Shown one piece after another: positions 1 to 3,460 of a stretch of DNA of 5,345 bases; positions within the stretch are counted from its first letter, which is position 1, and each line of letters starts with the position of its first letter. The DNA is from SG8-30 sp037443885. Its GTDB lineage: Bacteria; Pseudomonadota; Gammaproteobacteria; Steroidobacterales; Steroidobacteraceae. The notes below the pieces were generated by a model that worked only from the letters and a program-made list of their open reading frames with translations, was not told where the DNA came from and did no database searches. The translations under genes were made by a program, and so were the position numbers. The stretch covers positions 1-5,345 of the forward strand of contig JBBINN010000206.1 of the NCBI GenBank assembly GCA_037443885.1, given 5' to 3'.

Positions 1-197
1 GGAAGCGGCGTGGCCGCGGCGGCTTCCTCGAAGGCGCGCGCGGCACCAGCCTGGTCGCCGCGCTGGACGAGGCGCTCGGCCCGCTCCTCGGCCGCGGCGC
101 CCGGCTCGCTGCGCAGGCTCTCCATCGGCTGGCAGGCGGCCAGTCCCGTGACGAGCAGCAGCACTGCGATGCAAAACGCGGTCGTCAGGGATTGCAT
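1..197 (-). CDS. lpoA: LpoA/LppC-like lipoprotein (penicillin-binding protein activator), N-terminal part
   Basis: Partial gene read leftward, with its 3' part beyond the window edge: 65 complete codons from the ATG at 197-195. Seen: a hydrophobic stretch (residues 7-20) ends in the lipobox L19-A20-A21-C22, so signal peptidase II should cleave before Cys22 to give a lipoprotein. The mature part is Ala/Glu/Arg-rich and helical (residues about 38-60, pattern AERLVQRGDQAGAARAFEEA), like the first TPR-type helices of LpoA. An AAGGG lies 9 nt upstream of the ATG. Known: LpoA is an outer-membrane lipoprotein that activates PBP1A, and in many gammaproteobacteria its gene is divergent from rsmI, as here. 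Inference: the identity rests on this neighbourhood plus the lipoprotein N-terminus, since the diagnostic C-terminal domain is outside the window. Odd: the signal peptide has no Lys or Arg before its hydrophobic core. No alternative ATG, GTG or TTG lies in frame in the 57 bp upstream. Confidence 0.72.
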   Translation of the reverse strand, partial: MQSLTTAFCIAVLLLVTGLAACQPMESLRSEPGAAAEERAERLVQRGDQAGAARAFEEAAAATPL

Positions 198-248
198 CGG
201 TGGGTACCCTTGGCGACGATCTGGCGGCCTCGATGGGCCGGAGGGAAG

Positions 249-254
249 ATTATA
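249..254 (-). promoter_or_regulatory. Candidate -10 box for the lpoA-like gene
   Basis: Read on the minus strand, 254-249 is a perfect TATAAT. Transcription would start near 242, giving a leader of about 45 nt to the ATG at 197. No good -35 hexamer lies 16-18 bp upstream (around 271-278) and there is no extended -10 TGn. The call therefore rests on the hexamer and its position in the short divergent intergenic region. Confidence 0.35.
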
Positions 255-1100
255 GTGATCACGGCAGGCCGCCTTTACGTCGTCGCGACCCCGATCGGCC
301 ACCTCGGCGACGTGTCCCGGCGGATGCGCGACACGCTCGCCGCCGTGGCGGTCGTCGCGGCCGAGGATACCCGCCACACGGGGCGGCTGCTGCAGGCGCT
401 CGGGATCGAGGTCCCGCTCCTGTCCCTGCACGAGCACAACGAGCGGGAACGGTCGGCGCAGCTCGTCGCCCGCATGTTGGCCGGCGAGGACGTGGCGCTG
501 GTGAGCGACGCCGGCACCCCGCTGGTCAGCGATCCCGGCTTCACGCTCGTGCGTGCCGCGATCGAGGCGGGCATCACGGCCGTGCCGGTGCCGGGGCCCT
601 GCGCGGCGATCGCCGCGCTGTCCGTCGCGGGCCTGCCGACCGACCGTTTCTGCTTCGAGGGCTTCCTGGCGGCGCGCCCGGCGGCACGACGCGAGCAGCT
701 GGCGGCACTGGCGGCCGAGCCGCGCACGCTCGTCTTCTACGAGGCGCCGCAGCGCCTCGCGGCGAGCCTCGCCGGCATGGCGGAGACGCTCGGCGGGAAT
801 CGACGCGCGGCCGTCGCGCGCGAACTCACCAAGGCGTACGAAACCGTGTATCACGGTGACCTCGCGACGCTCGCGTCCAGGGCCGCGGCGGACGGGAACA
901 TGACCCGCGGCGAGATCGTGGTCATCGTCGCGGGCCAGACCCGCGCGCCGGTCGACGACATCGAGACCGACCGGATCCTGCGCATCCTGCTCGCAGCCAT
1001 GCCTCCCTCGCAGGCCGCGAGCCTCGCGGCCGAGATCGCAGGGGCGCCGCGCAATGCCTGCTACCGCCGCGCACAGGAGATCGCGCGCGAGGGCAGCTGA
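255..1100 (+). CDS. rsmI: 16S rRNA (cytidine1402-2'-O)-methyltransferase RsmI
   Basis: 281-residue protein (E. coli RsmI is 286). Known role: SAM-dependent 2'-O-ribose methylation of C1402 in the 16S rRNA decoding centre, complementing the N4 methylation by RsmH, also encoded here. It belongs to the tetrapyrrole (corrin/porphyrin) methylase superfamily. Seen: the family N-terminus LYVVATPIGHLGDVS (7-21); AEDTRHTGRLL (36-46); the SAM-site loop VSDAGTPLVSDPG (83-95); VPVPGPCAAIAALSVAGLPTD (110-130); FEGFLAAR (134-141); FYEAPQRL (161-168); ARELTKAYET (188-197); GEIVVIVAG (219-227). The open frame extends upstream to 192, but that part resembles no family member. The GTG at 255 puts LYVV at the usual distance and has a GGAGGG (240-245) 9 nt before it. 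This start leaves 57 bp to the divergent lipoprotein gene. No terminator is visible after the stop. The rnpB promoter begins about 20 bp later. Confidence 0.96.
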   Translation: MITAGRLYVVATPIGHLGDVSRRMRDTLAAVAVVAAEDTRHTGRLLQALGIEVPLLSLHEHNERERSAQLVARMLAGEDVALVSDAGTPLVSDPGFTLVRAAIEAGITAVPVPGPCAAIAALSVAGLPTDRFCFEGFLAARPAARREQLAALAAEPRTLVFYEAPQRLAASLAGMAETLGGNRRAAVARELTKAYETVYHGDLATLASRAAADGNMTRGEIVVIVAGQTRAPVDDIETDRILRILLAAMPPSQAASLAAEIAGAPRNACYRRAQEIAREGS

Positions 1101-1120
1101 GGGTGCTCCGGTCCGGCCCC

Positions 1121-1149
1121 TTGTGAATGTACGGCCGAGGCCCTATGGT
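1121..1149 (+). promoter_or_regulatory. rnpB promoter (sigma70-type)
   Basis: A -35 TTGTGA (1121-1126, 4 of 6 to consensus) and a -10 TATGGT (1144-1149, 4 of 6) are separated by exactly 17 bp. The predicted start, about 1156, coincides with the 5' end of the RNase P RNA deduced from its P1 helix. That agreement is the main support. The discriminator 1150-1155 (GCACCC) is GC-rich, as expected for a stable-RNA promoter under stringent control, but that regulation is inference. Confidence 0.6.
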
Positions 1150-1155
1150 GCACCC

Positions 1156-1530
1156 GGGAGTCGGCCAGGCAGCCGCCGCTTTCCTGCGGAAAGCGGAGGA
1201 AAGTCCGGGCTCCAGAGGGCGAGGCGCCAGGTAACGCCTGGGGGGCGTGAGCCCACGGAAAGTGCAACAGAGAGCAGACCGCCCAAGCGCGCGCAAGCGC
1301 GACGGCAAGGGTGAAACGGTGCGGTAAGAGCGCACCGCGCCGGCGGTAACGTCGGTGGCACGGCAAACCCCGCCTGGAGCAAGGCCAAATAGGGAGGCAC
1401 GCAGCCGCGAGGCTGCAGCGCGTGGCCCGCGCGCGCTTCCGGGTAGGCCGCTAGAGGTGCATGGCGACGTGCATCCCAGAGGAATGGTTGCCCACGACAG
1501 AACCCGGCTTATCGGCCGACTCGCTCTTTC
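1156..1530 (+). ncRNA. rnpB: RNase P RNA (catalytic M1 RNA, bacterial type A)
   Basis: The ribozyme subunit that cleaves the 5' leader from pre-tRNAs. Seen: both strands of P1, GAGTCGGCC (1158-1166) pairing with GGCCGACTC (1514-1522); a P3 hairpin CCGCTTTCC/GGAAAGCGG (1176-1184/1188-1196); conserved region I, GAGGAAAGTCCGGGCTCC, from about 1196; region II, ACAGAGAGCAGACCGCC (about 1267-1283); a CGCGC-GCAA-GCGCG stem-loop (1288-1301) matching the E. coli GCAA loop; AAGGGTGAAACGGTGCGG (about 1307-1324); GAGCAAGGCCAAATAGGG (about 1377-1394); the L15 GGTAGGC that pairs with the tRNA 3' CCA (about 1442-1448); and region V, ACAGAACCCGGCTTAT (about 1498-1512), forming the 3' strand of P4. The length, about 375 nt, fits type A. 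All core elements are present, so the gene looks functional. The exact 3' end is uncertain by several bases because a run of N begins at 1536. It stands alone with its own promoter between rsmI and mraZ. Confidence 0.97.
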
Positions 1531-1535
1531 ACTCG

Positions 1536-1556
1536 NNNNNNNNNNNNNNNNNNNNN
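1536..1556. other. Assembly gap (21 N)
   Basis: Twenty-one undetermined bases directly after the rnpB 3' end. The rnpB terminator would be expected here, and a strong GC-rich hairpin could explain the loss of sequence. The true length may differ from 21, and continuity of the two flanks is not proven by the sequence. The gene order across it (rnpB then mraZ) is the expected one, which supports correct joining. Confidence 0.98.
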
Positions 1557-1665
1557 CCCAGTCTCAAGTTACTTGGGAGCTTAGTGGCGTAAGTTGCTGA
1601 TTTAAGTCAAGCTGGGCGGCCTCGCCCGGCGCCTGAGCGTTCGGCTATAAGTCTCTGACTCAGAA
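1557..1665. other. AT-richer intergenic island with small hairpins, no gene seen
   Basis: The first 54 bases (1557-1610) are about 44% GC, far below the neighbouring genes. Two stem-loops are visible: TCTCAAG/CTTGGGA (1562-1568/1572-1578, TTA loop, one G-U pair) and GCTGGGCG/CGCCCGGC (1611-1618/1623-1630, GCCT loop, one G-U pair). Neither is followed by a T run. No convincing open reading frame, tRNA or repeat was found. The stretch may include the tail of the rnpB transcription unit and the upstream region of the mraZ promoter. Confidence 0.5.
1611..1630 (+). other. GC-rich stem-loop upstream of the dcw promoter
   Basis: An 8-bp stem GCTGGGCG/CGCCCGGC closes a GCCT loop (one G-U pair). There is no T tract directly behind it, so it is not a standard intrinsic terminator. 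It could be a transcript 3'-end stabiliser or a Rho-related structure, but nothing in the sequence decides this. Confidence 0.45.
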
Positions 1666-1676
1666 GAATTTTTTTT
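1652..1676 (+). terminator. Weak candidate intrinsic terminator ending in T8
   Basis: A short imperfect stem (TCTCTG around 1652-1657 with CAGAAGA 1661-1667, one bulged A, loop ACT) runs into eight T (1669-1676). The stem is poor, only about six pairs. The same T tract fits an UP element for the following promoter better, so I give this reading low weight. Confidence 0.25.
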
Positions 1677-1716
1677 GCGGCTGGCCGTTGACCGGCGGCG
1701 GCTGCCTGCCTATAGT
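1666..1716 (+). promoter_or_regulatory. mraZ (dcw cluster) promoter with UP-like element
   Basis: A -35 TTGACC (1688-1693, 5 of 6) and a -10 TATAGT (1711-1716, 5 of 6) with the ideal 17-bp spacer form the best promoter in the window. The predicted start is about 1723. Upstream, GAATTTTTTTT (1666-1676) matches the distal UP-element consensus AAAWWTWTTTT at 10 of 11 positions and would lie at about -57 to -47, where that subsite acts. This suggests strong transcription of the division and cell-wall genes, repressible at the adjoining MraZ box. Confidence 0.8.
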
Positions 1717-1725
1717 GGCGGCAAG

Positions 1726-1750
1726 TGGGAAAAAGTGGGAGGAAATGGGA
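1726..1750 (+). promoter_or_regulatory. MraZ operator: three TGGGA repeats at 10-bp period
   Basis: TGGGA occurs at 1726-1730, 1736-1740 and 1746-1750, each separated by 5 bp, immediately downstream of the predicted transcription start and upstream of mraZ. This is the known MraZ recognition pattern (direct TGGG-type repeats with 5-bp spacers between the promoter and mraZ), so autoregulation of the cluster by MraZ is expected. An inverted copy, TCCCA, follows in the same 10-bp register at 1756-1760 and another at 1762-1766. Confidence 0.88.
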
Positions 1751-1762
1751 CAGCGTCCCATT
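1744..1762 (+). promoter_or_regulatory. Hairpin between the Shine-Dalgarno and the mraZ start
   Basis: AATGGGAC (1744-1751) and GTCCCATT (1755-1762) form a perfect 8-bp stem with the loop AGC. A GGAGG ribosome-binding core lies just before it (1738-1742), and the mraZ GTG is at 1771. The unfolded spacing of 28 nt is too long for initiation. With the 19-nt hairpin folded, 9 nt remain. The stem is seen in the sequence; its role is inference. Confidence 0.6.
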
Positions 1763-1770
1763 CCCAAGCA

Positions 1771-2223
1771 GTGTTTCGCGGCGCCAACAAGGTCACCCTC
1801 GACTCCAAAGGCCGGATGGTCATGCCCACCCGGTACCGGGAGCGCCTGAACGAGCGCTGCCAGGGGCGCCTGGTCGTGACCGTCGACCGCGACCAGTGCC
1901 TGATGATCTACCCGCTGCCCGACTGGGAAGAGATCGAGCGCAAGCTCATGCGGCTGCCCACGCTCAACGAGCAGGCGCGGCGCCTGCAGCGGCTGATGGT
2001 CGGCCACGCCTGCGACGTCGACATCGACGGACACGGCCGCGTGCTGCTGCCGCCGAAGCTGCGCGAGTTCGCGCAGCTCGACCGCAACGCGATCCTCATC
2101 GGGCAGGGCTCCCGCTTCGAGCTGTGGGACGAGCAGCGCTGGGACGAGCGGCGCGACCAGTGGCTGCAGGCCGAGGATTCCGGCGAGCTGCTGCCGCCGG
2201 AGCTCGGCTCGCTGTCGCTGTAG
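1771..2223 (+). CDS. mraZ: Transcriptional regulator MraZ
   Basis: 150-residue DNA-binding protein (E. coli MraZ is 152) that controls the dcw cluster by binding repeats upstream of its own gene, found here at 1726-1750. Seen: two SpoVT-AbrB-type half domains, each with the DxxxR signature. The first is DSKGR (11-15) followed by MVMPTRYRERL. The second is DGHGR (86-90) followed by VLLPPKLREFA. Also present are YPLPDWEEIERKL (47-59), LQRLMVGHA (72-80) and FELWDEQRWD (116-125), all typical. The GTG at 1771 gives the family N-terminus (M/V)FRG. The open frame reaches further up, and an in-frame GTG at 1735 is possible. That start would add 12 atypical residues, has no ribosome-binding site and would leave a leader of only about 12 nt. 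The nearest good GGAGG is 28 nt before 1771, with a hairpin in between. rsmH follows after 5 bp. Confidence 0.95.
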   Translation: MFRGANKVTLDSKGRMVMPTRYRERLNERCQGRLVVTVDRDQCLMIYPLPDWEEIERKLMRLPTLNEQARRLQRLMVGHACDVDIDGHGRVLLPPKLREFAQLDRNAILIGQGSRFELWDEQRWDERRDQWLQAEDSGELLPPELGSLSL

Positions 2224-2228
2224 CCGGC

Positions 2229-3185
2229 GTGCCGGCCGGGGAGGGCGCTGGCGGGGGCCTCGACGCACCGCATGTGCCCGTGATGCTGGACGAGGTGCTC
2301 GCGGCGCTCGCGCCGCGGACCGGCGGTTTCTACGTGGACGCGACCTTCGGGCGCGGTGGCCACGCGGGGGCGATCCTCGCGCGGCTCGGTGAGAAGGGGG
2401 CCTTGCTGGCGATGGATCGTGATCCCGAGGCGGTGGCGGCGGCGCGGGAAGCGCTGGGTGGCGACCCGCGCGTGACCATCGTTCACGCGCCGTTCTCGCG
2501 CCTCGGCGAGGCGGTGGACGCCTGCGGCCGCCCCGCCGACGGCATCCTGCTCGACCTCGGCGTGTCCTCGCCCCAGCTCGACGATCCCGCGCGGGGCTTC
2601 AGCTTTCTGCGTGACGGACCGCTCGACATGCGCATGGATCCCGCCGCGGGCGAGAGCGCGGCCCAGTGGCTCGCGCGCGCCGGCGAGCGCGACATCGCCC
2701 GCGTGATCGCGGAACTGGGCGAGGACCGCTTTGCGCGTCGGATCGCCCGCGCGATCGTGGCAGGCCGCGCCGAGGCGCCGATCGCGACCACCGGCCGGCT
2801 CGCCGCCATCGTCGCGGCGGCCGTTCCCACGCGCGAGCCGGGCAGGCATCCGGCCACGCGCACGTTCCAGGCGCTGCGCATCCACGTCAACCACGAGCTC
2901 GACGAGCTCGACGCCGTGCTGCCGCAGGCGCTGTCGCGGCTCGCGCCGGGCGGCCGGCTCGCCGTGATCAGCTTCCACTCGCTCGAGGACCGGCGCGTCA
3001 AGCGCTTCCTGCGCCGCGAGTCGCAGGATCACCCGGCCTGGGCCGGGATGCCGGTCGTGCCGCAGGAGGCCCGCGCGCGGCTGTCGCTCGCCGGCAAGGC
3101 CGTGTTCCCCTCCGAGGCCGAGTGCGCCCGCAATCCCCGCGCGCGCAGCGCGGTGCTGCGCGCGGCCGAGCGGAGGGCGGCGTGA
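2229..3185 (+). CDS. rsmH: 16S rRNA (cytosine1402-N4)-methyltransferase RsmH (MraW)
   Basis: 318-residue SAM-dependent methyltransferase (E. coli 313) that methylates N4 of C1402 in 16S rRNA, the same nucleotide modified by RsmI. Seen: HVPVMLDEVL (15-24); SAM motif I, DATFGRGGHAGAIL (37-50); LLAMDRDPEAV (59-69); the active-site region GILLDLGVSSPQLDDPARGFSF (105-126) with PLDMRMD (131-137); TRTFQALRIHVNHELDEL (210-227); LAPGGRLAVISFHSLEDRRVKRF (238-260); and the C-terminal NPRARSAVLRAAER (302-315). The GTG at 2229 is 5 bp after the mraZ stop and leaves the usual short lead before HxPVML. No Shine-Dalgarno precedes it, so translation is probably coupled to mraZ. The later GTG/ATG codons at 2274-2285 lie inside the conserved motif and are unlikely. 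The gene overlaps ftsL by 4 bases. Confidence 0.96.
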   Translation: MPAGEGAGGGLDAPHVPVMLDEVLAALAPRTGGFYVDATFGRGGHAGAILARLGEKGALLAMDRDPEAVAAAREALGGDPRVTIVHAPFSRLGEAVDACGRPADGILLDLGVSSPQLDDPARGFSFLRDGPLDMRMDPAAGESAAQWLARAGERDIARVIAELGEDRFARRIARAIVAGRAEAPIATTGRLAAIVAAAVPTREPGRHPATRTFQALRIHVNHELDELDAVLPQALSRLAPGGRLAVISFHSLEDRRVKRFLRRESQDHPAWAGMPVVPQEARARLSLAGKAVFPSEAECARNPRARSAVLRAAERRAA

Positions 3186-3460
3186 TCTCGGGCAGGCTCG
3201 CGCTCGTCGCCGTCCCGGTGCTGTGGGTCGCCGTGCTCGCCTCGGCGGCCGGCGTCGTCTACGTGCGCCACGAGGCGCGCTCGCTGTTCATCGAGCTCGA
3301 GTCGCTGTCGGCCGAGCGCGACCGGCTCAACATCGAATGGGGCCAGCTGCAGCTCGAGCAGAGCGCCTGGTCCAATCACGGCTTCGTCGAGCGCGTCGCC
3401 AACGAAAAGCTTCGCCTGGTACTGCCGCAGCCCGCCGAGGTGAGGATCGTGACGCCATGA
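3182..3460 (+). CDS. ftsL: Cell division protein FtsL
   Basis: 92-residue bitopic inner-membrane protein of the divisome. In the family, FtsL forms the FtsQLB complex and helps activate the septal synthase FtsW-FtsI. Seen: a single membrane segment (about residues 5-27, Leu/Val/Ala-rich) after only four residues of cytoplasmic tail; a periplasmic coiled-coil region (about 33-62, ESLSAERDRLNIEWGQLQLEQ); and the family C-terminus SNHGFVERVANEKLRLVLPQPAEVRIV (64-90). The length is close to short FtsL forms such as that of Pseudomonas (about 97) and below the 121 of E. coli, which has a longer cytoplasmic tail. The GTG at 3182 overlaps the rsmH stop (GTGA) and has GGAGG (3172-3176) 5 nt upstream. 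The ftsL stop overlaps the ftsI start (ATGA). Confidence 0.93.
   Translation: MISGRLALVAVPVLWVAVLASAAGVVYVRHEARSLFIELESLSAERDRLNIEWGQLQLEQSAWSNHGFVERVANEKLRLVLPQPAEVRIVTP

Noticed and set aside
192..254. Longer rsmI start (ATG at 192)
   Set aside because: It would add 21 residues without similarity to the family and overlap the divergent lipoprotein gene. GTG 255 has a good ribosome-binding site.
1355..1600. Plus-strand open frame across rnpB and the N run
   Set aside because: It reads through the conserved RNase P RNA core and undetermined bases, so it is not a gene.
1646..1651. TATAAG as a second -10 box upstream of mraZ
   Set aside because: It has five of six matches, but the -35 position (about 1623-1628, CGCCCG) is unlike the consensus and lies in a GC-rich stem.
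1745..1849. 34-codon leader frame starting at ATG 1745 just after GGAGG
   Set aside because: The Shine-Dalgarno core is only 2 nt from this ATG, too close for efficient initiation. The frame overlaps mraZ and the peptide has no recognisable feature.
1725..2228. Upstream extension of the rsmH frame through mraZ
   Set aside because: The frame is open, but this part overlaps mraZ out of frame and reads as Arg/Ala-rich nonsense. RsmH homology starts only after 2229.
1908..3032. 374-codon open frame on the minus strand
   Set aside because: Antisense to mraZ and rsmH, low-complexity composition and no family signature. It is a GC-driven shadow.
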